Positions 31,228 through 40,900 of a DNA stretch of 64,000 bases are shown piece after piece. Each line of letters opens with the position of its first letter. Position 1 is the stretch's first letter. The position numbers and the translations under genes were made by a program. Origin of the DNA: Sphingomonas caeni (GTDB lineage Bacteria > Pseudomonadota > Alphaproteobacteria > Sphingomonadales > Sphingomonadaceae); contig NZ_JAPDOK010000003.1 in NCBI RefSeq assembly GCF_026013415.1, positions 62,001-126,000 on the forward strand, written 5' to 3'. The notes beneath the pieces were generated by a model that had not been told where the DNA came from, made no database searches, and worked only from the letters and a program-made list of their open reading frames with translations.

Positions 31228-34227
31228 GTGACGAGGACCTTGATCGCGGCGCTGATGCTGCTGTGCGCGTTTGCCCTTCCTGCCCGGGCCGGGACCTCGG
31301 CCTATCAGAACAAGCCCGCCGACGATCGCGCGGTCCTCGTCCAGGGCGTCGGCGACGGCAAGGCCGACGATAGCGGCGCGATCCAGTCCGCGATCGACCT
31401 GGCGGCCAAGGGCGGGCAGGGGGGAATCGTCTTCGTGCCCCAGGGCCGCTACCGGCTCACCCGCACCATCCTCGTCTGGCCCGGCGTGCGCCTGTTCGGC
31501 TACGGCAAGCGCCGCCCGGTCTTCGTCCTTGGCGACAACACGCCGGGCTTCCAGCGCGGCGTCGGCACGATGTTCATCTTCACCGGCGGCGATCAATATG
31601 CCGTGGGCGACATCCCCGTCCCCGTGGTCAGCGAGGTGCCTTTCACCGGCAAGGTGCGCGACGCCAATTCGGCGACCTTCTACTCGGCGATGTCGAATGT
31701 CGATTTCGAGATCGGCGAGGGCAATCCGGCCGCCGCCGCGGTCCGCATCCGCACCGCGCAGCACAGCTTCCTGACGCATATCGATTTCAACATCGGGTCG
31801 GGCCTCGCGGGCATCTATCAGGCGGGCAATGTTGGCTATGATCTGCGCTTCATCGGCGGGCGCTACGGCATCCTCGCCGAAAAGACTTCGCCGGCGTGGC
31901 AATATACGTTGCTCGATTCGGTGTTCGAGGGGCAGCGCGACGCGGCGATTCGTGAGCATGAGATGCAGCTCACCCTCGCCAACGTCACGATCCGCAACAC
32001 GCCCACGGGCATCGAGATCGACAAGGGCTATAGCGACCAGCTCTATGGCAAGGACGTCCGGTTCGAGAATGTCTCGGGCAGCGCGGTGCTGATCAGCAAC
32101 GAGGGCAATGTCTTCACCCAGGTGAGTTTCGACAACGCGCTCGCGGCCAACACCCCGGTGTTCGCGCGCTACCGCGAAAGCGGCAAGACCGTCGCTGCGG
32201 CGGGGCCCAAATATCAGGTCAGGGAATTCACCTACGGCCTGACGCTTCCCGGCCTGGGATCGATGGGCAGCTTCGATCAGCGCGCCGATATCGTGCCGCT
32301 CAAGGACCTGCCCAAACCGCGCGCCGCCGCGATCAAGCCGCTCCCGCCCATGTCGCTATGGACCAACGTCAAGAGCCTGGGCGTCAAGGGCGACGACCAG
32401 ACCGACGATACCGCCGCGATCCAGAAAGCGATCGACACCTATCGCGTCCTCTATTTCCCGATGGGCCGCTACCTGATCACCGGCACGCTCAAGCTGCGCC
32501 CGGAAACCGTGCTGATCGGGCTCCATCCGAACCTGACCCAGCTGATCATTCCCGAGGATACGCCCGGCTATCGCGGCATCGGCGCGCCCAAGCCGCTGAT
32601 CGAAAGCGCCAGCGGCGGTGCTGCGATGCTCTACGCGATCGGGCTCAACACCGGCATCATCAATCCGCGTGCGACCGCTTTGATGTGGAAGGCGGGCGCG
32701 GCCTCGCAGGTCGACGACGTCCGCATCCATGGCGGCGCGGGCACCACGCGCGCGGGCGGCCAGCGCATCGACTTCAACGATCCGCGCAACCGCTGGGACG
32801 GGCAATATCCGAGCGTGATGGTGATCGACGGCGGCGGCGGCACCTTCAACTCGGTATGGACGCCCAACACCTTTGCCCAGGCGGGCCTGTTCGTCTCGAA
32901 CACCAAGACGCCGGCCACCGTCTACGAGCTCTCGGCCGAGCATCATGTCCGCCACGAGGTCGTGCTCGACGGGGTCGAGAATTGGGAGTTCCTCGCCCCG
33001 CAGACCGAGCAGGAGCAGCGCGACGGCTGGGACACGGTGGCGCTCGAGATCCGCAACTCGCGCAATATCCGCATCGCCAACTATCACGGCTATCGCGTCA
33101 CCCGATCGCAGAAACCGGCCCCCGCGGCGGTGCGGCTCTACAATTCGGGCGATATCCGCTTCCGCAACCTCCATTCGAACGCCGAGAGCGGCTTCGCCTT
33201 TTGCGACGAAAATGGCTGCGGCACCTATCTGCGCGCGAGCAAGTTCGCGTTCGAGAATGCGATCCAGGACATGACGCACAAGCTCGAAGTGCGCGAGCGC
33301 GAGTTCGCGGTGCTCGACGTGCCCTTCAATCCCGTCCGGCCCGTATCGGCGAGCCTGGCCGGGGTGAAGGTCGAGCGGCTCGAAACCGGCTTCTACGCGA
33401 TCTCGGGCGCGGCGGTGGACGCCAGGGGCGCGCTCCACTTCGTCGAGCGCAAGTTCCACCGCATCTATCGCTGGACGCCCGAGCGCGGCCTGGAGACGGT
33501 CCGCGACGCCCCGCTCGACCCGGTCAACCTCGCGATCGACGCCTCGGGCAACATCATGGTCCTCTCGATCGAGGGACCCGAGGCGACCGTCTATGCCTTC
33601 AAGCCCGGCACCCAGGACGGCTCGCTCACCCTGATCCCGCCCACGCCCGTGGCCGACCGCCCGAAGGCGCTCACCGCGCTCCCGGTGAATTTCTGGAACA
33701 ATGGCGAGTTTCGCGACCAGTATGACGCGCGTAGCGACAGCTTCACCACCTTGCCCCAGTTGCTCGCCCGCGATCTCGCCGCGCCCAAGGCCCGAGAATA
33801 TGTCTCGCCCGACGGCAGCCTCGTCCTCCCCGCCTTCCGCACGATCGCGCAGGGCGGGGCGAACTTCCTCGGCTGGCGCTGGTCGGACACGCTCGACACC
33901 TATGGCTTCGTGACCGCCAGGCAGGGCCAGCGCGTCTTCTTCACCGCGGGGGCGGAGAACACCACCTATACCGGCCAGCTCGGCCCAGCCGGCGCGCTGA
34001 CCGATCTCAAGCCTTTCGCCAATCGCGGCGGCGAGAGCGTCGCGGTGGGGCCGGACGGGCAGGTCTATGTCGCGAACGGCCAGGTCTGGGTCTATGCCCC
34101 GGACGGCACGCAAAAGGGCCTGATCGAGGTGCCCGAACGCCCGCTCCAGCTGATTTTCGGCGGCGCGGACGGGCGGACGCTCTTCATCCTGACCCATCAC
34201 AGCCTCTATTCGGCACGGATGCCGTAG
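31228..34227 (+). CDS. Twin beta-helix (GH55-like) protein with gluconolactonase-like propeller
   Basis: A 999-aa secreted protein (signal LIAALMLLCAFALPARAG). Two pectate-lyase-3 type beta-helix modules are marked by parallel openings: GVGDGKADDSGAIQSAIDLAAKG near residue 45 and LGVKGDDQTDDTAAIQKAIDTYR near residue 388, the duplication seen in GH55 exo-beta-1,3-glucanases. From about residue 710, VDARGALHFVERKFHRIYRW, LAIDASGNIMVLS, VAVGPDGQVYVANGQVWVYAPDG and GGADGRTLFILTHHSLYS read as an SMP-30/gluconolactonase-like propeller. Starts at GTG 31228, after AGGAGG. The substrate is unknown; a polysaccharide is likely. The three-part build is unusual. Confidence 0.78.
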   Translation: MTRTLIAALMLLCAFALPARAGTSAYQNKPADDRAVLVQGVGDGKADDSGAIQSAIDLAAKGGQGGIVFVPQGRYRLTRTILVWPGVRLFGYGKRRPVFVLGDNTPGFQRGVGTMFIFTGGDQYAVGDIPVPVVSEVPFTGKVRDANSATFYSAMSNVDFEIGEGNPAAAAVRIRTAQHSFLTHIDFNIGSGLAGIYQAGNVGYDLRFIGGRYGILAEKTSPAWQYTLLDSVFEGQRDAAIREHEMQLTLANVTIRNTPTGIEIDKGYSDQLYGKDVRFENVSGSAVLISNEGNVFTQVSFDNALAANTPVFARYRESGKTVAAAGPKYQVREFTYGLTLPGLGSMGSFDQRADIVPLKDLPKPRAAAIKPLPPMSLWTNVKSLGVKGDDQTDDTAAIQKAIDTYRVLYFPMGRYLITGTLKLRPETVLIGLHPNLTQLIIPEDTPGYRGIGAPKPLIESASGGAAMLYAIGLNTGIINPRATALMWKAGAASQVDDVRIHGGAGTTRAGGQRIDFNDPRNRWDGQYPSVMVIDGGGGTFNSVWTPNTFAQAGLFVSNTKTPATVYELSAEHHVRHEVVLDGVENWEFLAPQTEQEQRDGWDTVALEIRNSRNIRIANYHGYRVTRSQKPAPAAVRLYNSGDIRFRNLHSNAESGFAFCDENGCGTYLRASKFAFENAIQDMTHKLEVREREFAVLDVPFNPVRPVSASLAGVKVERLETGFYAISGAAVDARGALHFVERKFHRIYRWTPERGLETVRDAPLDPVNLAIDASGNIMVLSIEGPEATVYAFKPGTQDGSLTLIPPTPVADRPKALTALPVNFWNNGEFRDQYDARSDSFTTLPQLLARDLAAPKAREYVSPDGSLVLPAFRTIAQGGANFLGWRWSDTLDTYGFVTARQGQRVFFTAGAENTTYTGQLGPAGALTDLKPFANRGGESVAVGPDGQVYVANGQVWVYAPDGTQKGLIEVPERPLQLIFGGADGRTLFILTHHSLYSARMP

Positions 34228-34320
34228 CGTTAGGTTGCTGCGCTGCAAAATGGCGCTTGCGGGCTGCTTACAAGCGTGTCAGCAATTGGGGGCAACGCCC
34301 TCCAATGCACGGATTTTCGC

Positions 34321-34701
34321 ATGTTTCGCCACACGATCGGCATCGCTCCGGACGACATCGATCATATGGGTCACGTCAATAATTCGGTCTATCTGCGCTG
34401 GGTTCAGGACGCGGTGGTGGAATATTGGGAGAAGATCGCGCCGGCCGACGCGGTTGCGGCGCACCTCTGGGTCGCGCTCAAGCATGAGATCACCTATCTC
34501 AAGCCGACCTTCCTCGACGATCTGGTCGTGGCGGACGTGATCGCCGAGCACATGCAGGGCGTGCGCGCCTATTTCAACACGGCGATTCGCCGCGGCGAGG
34601 AGGTGGTGGCCGAGGTGAAGAGCGTGTGGTGCTGTCTGGACAGCGTCACAAAGCGCCCGGCGCGGCTCGCCAAAGAGGTCGTGAGCCGCTTCGTTCCTTG
34701 A
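34321..34701 (+). CDS. 4HBT-type acyl-CoA thioesterase
   Basis: A 126-aa hotdog-fold thioesterase: IGIAPDDIDHMGHVNNSVYLRWVQDAVVEYW holds the D-x-x-GHVNN active-site pattern of 4-hydroxybenzoyl-CoA/YbgC-like enzymes, and HEITYLKPTFLDDLVVADVI is the central strand region. I chose ATG 34321; a GTG at 34276 would add 15 residues unlike the family. Acyl substrate is unknown. Confidence 0.86.
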   Translation: MFRHTIGIAPDDIDHMGHVNNSVYLRWVQDAVVEYWEKIAPADAVAAHLWVALKHEITYLKPTFLDDLVVADVIAEHMQGVRAYFNTAIRRGEEVVAEVKSVWCCLDSVTKRPARLAKEVVSRFVP

Positions 34702-34729
34702 TAATTGCACAAACGTAAGAATATTTTCG

Positions 34730-34750
34730 AGCTATCTCTGTAAGATAGCT
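34730..34750. promoter_or_regulatory. Inverted repeat upstream of arsR-type gene
   Basis: AGCTATCT-CTGTA-AGATAGCT is a perfect 8-bp inverted repeat 37 bases before the ArsR-type start, in an AT-rich gap. It has no following T-run, so an operator for the ArsR protein is more likely than a terminator. Confidence 0.48.
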
Positions 34751-34787
34751 GTTGTAATCGACGGGTCGATTTCATAGCTGTGCGCCC

Positions 34788-35093
34788 GTGAAGCACGAAA
34801 TGATTGCCGAAGTCGACCGCGCGTCGCTGTTCCTCAAGGCGTTGGCGGGTCGAAGCCGACTGCTGCTGCTGTGCCATCTCTGGGATGGCGAAAAGTCCGT
34901 GGGCGAGCTCGCGCGGCTGACCGATGCGCGCGACACCGCAGTCTCGCAACAGCTCGCTTTGCTCCGCCGCCAGGGCATGGTGACCGCGCGCCGATCGGGC
35001 CAGACCATCTATTATTCGCTGTCGAGCGCGGATGCGAAGCTGATGCTCGAGACGCTCCATGGGCTGCTCTGCGCCGAGCATGAACCTGCCTGA
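34788..35093 (+). CDS. ArsR-family transcriptional regulator
   Basis: A 101-aa winged-helix protein: ASLFLKALAGRSRLLLLCHLWDGEKSVGELARL, then DTAVSQQLALLRRQGMVTARRSGQTIYYSLSS is the ArsR HTH and wing. No Cys pair of the ELCVC metal site is present, so a metal sensor role is doubtful; it may respond to redox or sulfur signals, or to DNA-binding partners. A GTG start is used. An inverted repeat just upstream suggests autoregulation. Confidence 0.87.
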   Translation: MKHEMIAEVDRASLFLKALAGRSRLLLLCHLWDGEKSVGELARLTDARDTAVSQQLALLRRQGMVTARRSGQTIYYSLSSADAKLMLETLHGLLCAEHEPA

Positions 35094-35135
35094 GCCTTTC
35101 TGGATCGTGAATTCGATTGAAATACGCCAAATAGG

Positions 35136-36149
35136 CTAACGTCGGGCCAATGCACCCCGCGCGGCGGCGACGAGCGTCTCGATCGGCCGGTTCGCCTTCA
35201 TCCGGTGCCAGCCATAGAGTTCGCCGACCGAGCGTCGCGATTGTTCGCGCACCACATCGACCCCGGCGTCCGAGGCATCGCCCGAGCGCGCCATCACCCG
35301 GCCGATCCGGTCGCGCTCGGGCGCCTCGAGCCACAGCCCGGTGAAGGGCACGCGGCGCTGCTCGGCGAGCATCTCAGCGATGTCGCGCTCGCTGCGGCGC
35401 ATGAACACCGCATCGAGGACGACGCTCGTCCCGCAGGCGAGGTGATCGTCGGCCGATTCGAACAAGGCCTCCCAGGTCGCCTCGTCCATCGGCGCGGTAT
35501 AGTGCGACGCGGGCAGCCGCGCTTCGGGGGGCAGCCCGGCGATCCGCTTGCGGAACACGTCGCTGCGCAGCACGCGCGCACCCGGCGCCCGCCCGATGAA
35601 CGCGCCGATCTGCCGCGCCAGCGTCGATTTGCCCGATCCCGAAAGCCCGCCGATCGCCACCAGCCGCGGCGGCACCGGATCGGCGAGCGCGTGATCGTCG
35701 GCCCGCGCGGCCATCAAATGCGGCAGCAGCGCCCAGCCGGTCGCGCCTTGGGGGGCGACATCGACATAGCGGTTGGCGACGATATTGGCGGGCACGATCA
35801 GCCCGCGCTCCCACAGATCGGCGAGCAGCACCGCGAGATCGGCGAGCACGTCGATCGGCGCGCCCGATCCGCCGAAGGGCAGGGCCCCCTCCTCGGTCAG
35901 CGCGATATGCGAGAGGCGCAGATCGCCATGCCCGAGCCGCACCCGCCCCGCCGCCGCACGCGAGGCCAGCGTCCCCGCCTGGCGCTGAAGGCCCGCGATC
36001 GGCGGCGCGGAAGCCGCGGCGGGCGCCCTGGCGTGCATCGCCGCGACGGCGTCGGCGAGCGCGAGCAACAACGCCGTATCGAGATCGCGGCGCTCCACGA
36101 CCTCGCTCAGCAGCGTCTCATATTCCTCGCCCGCGGCCCCGGCCGCCAT
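35136..36149 (-). CDS. Aminoglycoside-phosphotransferase-like / AAA kinase protein, apparently N-truncated
   Basis: A 337-aa protein. Residues 1-140 resemble the back half of an APH-type kinase (VRLGHGDLRLSHIALTEEGAL, then IDVLADLAVLLADL), with the catalytic HGD kept but the later Asn replaced. From residue 163, VAIGGLSGSGKSTLARQIGAFIG is a Walker A, and LRSDVFRKRIAG and SVVLDAVFMRRSERD fit a gluconate/zeta-type nucleotide kinase. The bifunctional family is usually near 500 aa, so about 150 N-terminal residues are missing. The 82 bases upstream hold no remainder. Confidence 0.72.
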   Translation of the reverse strand: MAAGAAGEEYETLLSEVVERRDLDTALLLALADAVAAMHARAPAAASAPPIAGLQRQAGTLASRAAAGRVRLGHGDLRLSHIALTEEGALPFGGSGAPIDVLADLAVLLADLWERGLIVPANIVANRYVDVAPQGATGWALLPHLMAARADDHALADPVPPRLVAIGGLSGSGKSTLARQIGAFIGRAPGARVLRSDVFRKRIAGLPPEARLPASHYTAPMDEATWEALFESADDHLACGTSVVLDAVFMRRSERDIAEMLAEQRRVPFTGLWLEAPERDRIGRVMARSGDASDAGVDVVREQSRRSVGELYGWHRMKANRPIETLVAAARGALARR

Positions 36150-36231
36150 CGAACCACTCCTGCCCGTCCGGGCATGCTGTTAGTCCCGGACGCGCGAATT
36201 AGCACGCCGTTCCTGAAGGAAATTTGCGCCG

Positions 36232-37257
36232 TCAGCGTCCGCTCAGGTGCCGCAGCAGGAACAGGCGCAGTTTCTCGCGCAGTTCCGGCGTCTGTTCGGC
36301 CAGGATGCCGCGATGTTCGGGCGCCAGATGTTCCGCCGGATCGTGCTCGGGGCGGAAGACATAATGATCGAAGAAGCTCCGCCATGCCGCCCGGCGCGGC
36401 GCGGGAAGCGCCGCGATCGCGAAGATGCCGTGGATCATCGCGTCGAACGGCGATCCCTCGTCGGCGGGGGGATCGACCCAGTAATTGACCAGCAGGTTGA
36501 CCGGCGCGAGCGCCTCGACATGGTGCCACCATAGCGACGGGATATAGATCGCATCGCCGGGCTCGAGCTCGGCGCTCATCGCCGCGCCCATCGCCTCGGC
36601 GAAGCGCGGGAAGCGCTCCAGATCGGGGTCGTGGAGCGAGACCATGCTCGCCGGCTGCCCGGCCATCGTATGGTCGAGCGGGCCGACATAGAGGTTGGCG
36701 AGCTGCTCCGGCGGGAAAAGGGTGAAGCGCCGCCGTCCCGCGGCCACCACCGCGATATTGTCCGAAACGTCGAAATGGGTGGTGACGGTGGAGCGGTTGC
36801 CGATCCAGGCGCGAGGGATCGACATGCCGGGACCGAACAGGGTCATCGGATTGGCCGTATCGAACCCCGGCAGCGCCTCGGGCACCGGCGTCGCGCCGAC
36901 ATAGAAGCAGGGCGGGGCGGGATCCTCGGCCGAACGCAGCAGGAAGTCGAAAACCCCCGCGAGCGGCCCCTTGCGCCGCTCGAAATTGAAACCGCGCATG
37001 TCGTCGGTGTAGAAATAGCGCCCCTGCATCGCGGCGGGCCCCAGGAATGCCTCGACGGGCGTGCCGCGATCGAAGCTGGTGACGTAGCGGGCCAGTTCGG
37101 CGTCCGACGTCCGCGCCGCCGCCACCGCGGGCCAGTCGCGTGCGAGGCCGCGCATCACGACCGGGCGGTATCCCGGCTCGATCTCGGCGGCGAAGATCGC
37201 GGGCGTCACCCCGCCGCGCTCGGGCAGGGGATTCGGCGCGGGGAGCGGGGCGGTCAT
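36232..37257 (-). CDS. Cupin-like (JmjC-related) protein
   Basis: A 341-aa cupin_8 protein. Key features are YRPVVMRGLARDWPAV at the N-terminus, RAWIGNRSTVTTHFDVSDNIAVVAAGRRRFTLFPPEQLANLYVGPLD (iron-binding HFD) and LEPGDAIYIPSLWWHHVEAL (distal His). It closely resembles the protein encoded at 47784-48800, so the two are paralogues flanking the TonB receptor/halogenase region. The ATG at 37257 follows the previous stop by one base. Probably an Fe(II)/2-oxoglutarate oxygenase; substrate unknown. Confidence 0.8.
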   Translation of the reverse strand: MTAPLPAPNPLPERGGVTPAIFAAEIEPGYRPVVMRGLARDWPAVAAARTSDAELARYVTSFDRGTPVEAFLGPAAMQGRYFYTDDMRGFNFERRKGPLAGVFDFLLRSAEDPAPPCFYVGATPVPEALPGFDTANPMTLFGPGMSIPRAWIGNRSTVTTHFDVSDNIAVVAAGRRRFTLFPPEQLANLYVGPLDHTMAGQPASMVSLHDPDLERFPRFAEAMGAAMSAELEPGDAIYIPSLWWHHVEALAPVNLLVNYWVDPPADEGSPFDAMIHGIFAIAALPAPRRAAWRSFFDHYVFRPEHDPAEHLAPEHRGILAEQTPELREKLRLFLLRHLSGR

Positions 37258-37258
37258 G

Positions 37259-37696
37259 CTATCTCTCTGCACGCCGGCCGCCCGCGGCGCGAGAGGGAAG
37301 GTGGGGCGGGCGCGGCGACGATCCCAGGGCGTGCTCGAGCGTCAGGATGCGGCCATGCACGGGGTGATCGGCCTCGGCAAAGCCCCGCGCACGCAGGAAG
37401 CGCTGGAGGCGCGGATTGGGATTGGCGCAGGTCAGCGCGTGGACGTTCCAGATGATCGCCGAATAATCGCGCTCGGCGGCATAGGCCGTAATGGCTTTCC
37501 ACAGTGCCACCAGCACGCCTTCGCCGCCGATATGTGCGAGATTGACCTCCAGCGCGCGATCGGCGCGATTGAACTCGGCGAGGATGGTCACGGTCCCCAT
37601 GCGAAAGGTGATCGGGCGCCCAAAGGCGAGCAGCGCGTCCTGCTCGCCGGGCGGAAGCGCCCTCAGCGCGGCCAGCGTCACCCCTTCGATCTCCAT
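37259..37696 (-). CDS. Small protein, possibly acetyltransferase-like
   Basis: A 145-aa protein (MEIEGVTLAALRALPPGEQDALL). The middle part LLAFGRPITFRMGTVTILAEFNR and the later LQRFLRARGFAEADHPVHGRILTLEHAL are reminiscent of a GNAT tail (ending in ...RGF), but the acetyl-CoA loop is not clear. It is cotranscribed with the cupin gene downstream of the TonB receptor. The start is placed at 37696; the longer frame begins with Arg/Pro-rich sequence unlike protein. Confidence 0.6.
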   Translation of the reverse strand: MEIEGVTLAALRALPPGEQDALLAFGRPITFRMGTVTILAEFNRADRALEVNLAHIGGEGVLVALWKAITAYAAERDYSAIIWNVHALTCANPNPRLQRFLRARGFAEADHPVHGRILTLEHALGSSPRPPHLPSRAAGGRRAER

Positions 37697-37858
37697 GCCA
37701 TGGCTATGCCGCCTCCGCCGCGAGGATGCCAGCCGCGCCGGGTAGCCCCATGGAGGATTTCGGCGCAGCGGTTCCGGCCATTCTGGCTGGCGGCATCCGG
37801 GCGGTTGCACGTGCCATCTCCTCGCGCGCGGCATCGATGCGCCTCGGGCAAAAGAAAA

Positions 37859-37882
37859 GGGGCCCCCGTTTCCGGGGGCCCC
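37859..37882 (-). terminator. Intrinsic terminator after the TonB receptor gene
   Basis: GGGGCCCCCG and CGGGGGCCCC form a perfect 10-bp stem with a four-base loop. On the minus strand the stem is followed by TTTTCTTT. It lies 23 bases after the receptor stop, so it separates the receptor from the downstream small-protein/cupin pair. Confidence 0.8.
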
Positions 37883-37904
37883 AATCCGTTCGTCTCCTTG
37901 GAGC

Positions 37905-40900
37905 TTAGAAGCTGCCGCGGAGAATGAGGTGCACGCGACGGTCGTTCATGAAGTACGACCGCGGGCCCTGCAGGCCGCTCAGCGTGAACTGCTGGAGCGT
38001 CTGCGTGACTTCGTTGGTCAGGTTCACGCCCTGCACGCCGATCTTGAAGTTGTCGGTGAGCTTCAGGAACACCGTGGCGTCCAGCGTGCCCGTCGCCGCG
38101 TTGTAGATCGGATAATAGGGGAAGATCACGTCCGACGCGGTCAGCAGGAACTTCGAGCGCCAGCTGTACGCGACACGGATCGAGATCGGACCCTTTTCGT
38201 AGAAGGGCTGGATGTTGAAGTTGTGCTTCGACAGCTGCTCGAGCGGCAGGTTGCCCGGCGTACCGATCGGCGACCGGCCACCCAGGAAAAGCTGCGAGTT
38301 CGAGAGACCCGTGCTGTCGATATAGGTGTAGTTCGCGCTGAGGCCGAACCCGCTCAGGAAGCCGGGCAGGAAGTCGTACGTCTGCGAGTAGGCGACTTCG
38401 AAGCCACGGACCTTGCCGGTCTGGCCATAGTTGGCCGGGCCACGGACGAAGACGGTGTAGGTCTGTCCGTTGTTGGAGATCTGACGCTCGGAGATGTTCT
38501 GGTAGAAGAAGTTGTGAATGTTCTTCGCGAACAGGTTGAGCGTCAGCGAGCCGACCCGCGAACCGCCGAAATACCATTCGAGGCCCGCATCGAAATTGTC
38601 CGAGATGGCCGGCTTCAGGAAGGGATTACCCGCCGTCGCCGTCAGCTGGAAGTCGCTCGTGGTGCCGGCACCGCCGATGGTCAGGAAGTTGCGGATATCC
38701 TGCATCGCCGGACGAGCCATGTTACGGCCCGCCGCGAGGCGCAGGATGAGGTTATCCGTCAGCCCGAACTTCAGGTTGATGCTCGGCAGGAAGTAATCAT
38801 AGGTGTTGACCGCGGTGTTCGCGAAGGTGGCACCGTTCGCGAACGACTGGAGCGCGGCATAACCCGCCGCACCCAGGAGGCAGACGCCCCGCTGCGGCTG
38901 CGGCACCTGCGGCGCCGGCAGCGGCGGGAGGACCGGATCGCAACGGCCCGAAAGGGGGCCGGCACCATCGGGATCGGTGAAGGGCAGGTTGATACCCAGC
39001 GACTGCTGCGTGGGCGCACCGATCGATCCGCCGGACGTGACGCGCGTGCTGACATAGCGGACGCCGATATTACCATCGAGCGTAACGCCGCCGAAGATCG
39101 GATCCGGGCTGCCGAAGCTGAGCATGGCATAGCCCGCCCAGTTGCTTTCGCTGACCGGCTGGATGTCGGACGGCAGGAACGGCGTACCGGTGAGAACACC
39201 CGGGCGCCCCGCCAGCGGGACCCAGCTGGTGGCGCCGCCACCGCCGAGGAGCCGCGCGCGGCCCTGGATCTGCTGGAAGAAGGCCACCGACGAGCCGTAC
39301 TGGTCGATCAGGTCGCCATTGTAGAAATTGCCCACCGGCGGCGCCTTGGTCTGGCCGCGGAAGAAGTTGCCCCAGTCATGCTGGCTGTAGCCGGTGCCGA
39401 ACTCGTCGAACTGGATCGCGTTGCCCGACCAGGTTTCCGAGAGCGAACCCCAGTTATAGGTGGTGTAGCGAACCTGCTGGTCACGATCGGCGTAACGCGC
39501 GCCGAACTTGATGTGCTTCAGGAAGGGCACATCGTCCAGGAAGTTGAACTGGACGTCGGCGCGGGCCGACCATTCCTGACCGGTGCTCGATTCGATGTGA
39601 TCCATCGCCGAACGCCAGAAGGTGTAGCGCGGATTGCCGAAATATTCGGCGTCATTGGCAGCCGCCAGCGCCGGCGACACCGCCGAGTTCTGCGACCAGG
39701 TCGCCCACAGGCCGAGCTGCTGCGGCTTGTGCGGGGTGATGACCGGATAGTTGCCGCGCAGATCGAGCTCCTGGTCGGCGTAATTCGAGCCGGTGACCGA
39801 GAAGTCGAGCTGATCGCGCTTCGCCCAGATGTGCTGGCCGTCGAAGTTGAACGCCCAGCGCTCGTTCGGCGTGAACTTCAGGTTCCAGCCCAGGTCGTTG
39901 ACGATGTTGGTCTCGTCGACCATGCGGCGGGTCAGCGTGTTCTCCATGCCGCCGCCGGGCACCTTGTCGCCCACATCGGCGTTGGCGTTGGTGTAGATGT
40001 TGCCGCGCCAGCCGCCCACGGGCAGCGTGATGTAGCCATTCTCGAAGATGTTGCTCGAGTCATACTGATAGTTGGTGAAGCCGGTCGGGCACTCGGCGCG
40101 CGGCACCGAGCCGGGGGCGGCGGTGTTCGGACGGCAGCCCTTCGGATAGGTGTTGTACTCCGAAAGGTCCGAGCCGGCCTCGAAGGTCCACTCGCCCCAT
40201 TCGGTGGTCGCGTGCGAGCGCAGGAACGAGGCGCTGAACACCGCGCGGCGATCGAGGCTTTCCCACTGGAACGCAGCGGCATAGCCGCGGCGGGTGCGGT
40301 CATATTCCTGGCTGCGGAACTGGCCGCCCAGCGGCGCATAGACCAGCGGCAGATAGTCGGCAAAGCCGTTCGCGCCCGCAGGCGCAGGGCCATAGCAGGG
40401 GTCACCCGGATTGGTGCCCGCCACGTTCGGCGGGAAGCCAACCGTGTCGGTGCTGCCCGGCAGCGCGTTGCGGCAAACCAGCGTGTTCGAGGTGTTCGAC
40501 TGGACCGCATATTTGCCGTCCCGGGTCTGGAAGTTCGAGACCTGGACGCCGTCGGCGCGGCTGAACAGCTTCGAATAGGAGATCGCGCCGAGGATGCCGA
40601 TCCGGCCGATGCCGGTATCCCAGGTGTCGCTGGCGACGACCGAGACGACCGGGCTCCACTTCTGGCGCATGTCGGTATAGACGGCCTCGGCCGAGAAGCC
40701 GAGGAAGAAGCCCTTGCGGTCGAACGGCTTGCGCAGGTTCATGTTGACGGTGCCCGAGAGGCCGCCCTCAACCAGTTCCGCCGTCGAGTTCTTGTAGACC
40801 TCGACCGAGCCGAGCATGTCGGCGGGCACGTCCTGGAAGCCGATCGACTGGCCATAGACGCCCGGCGCGAACACGTCGCGGCCGTTGAATTCCGAGCGGA

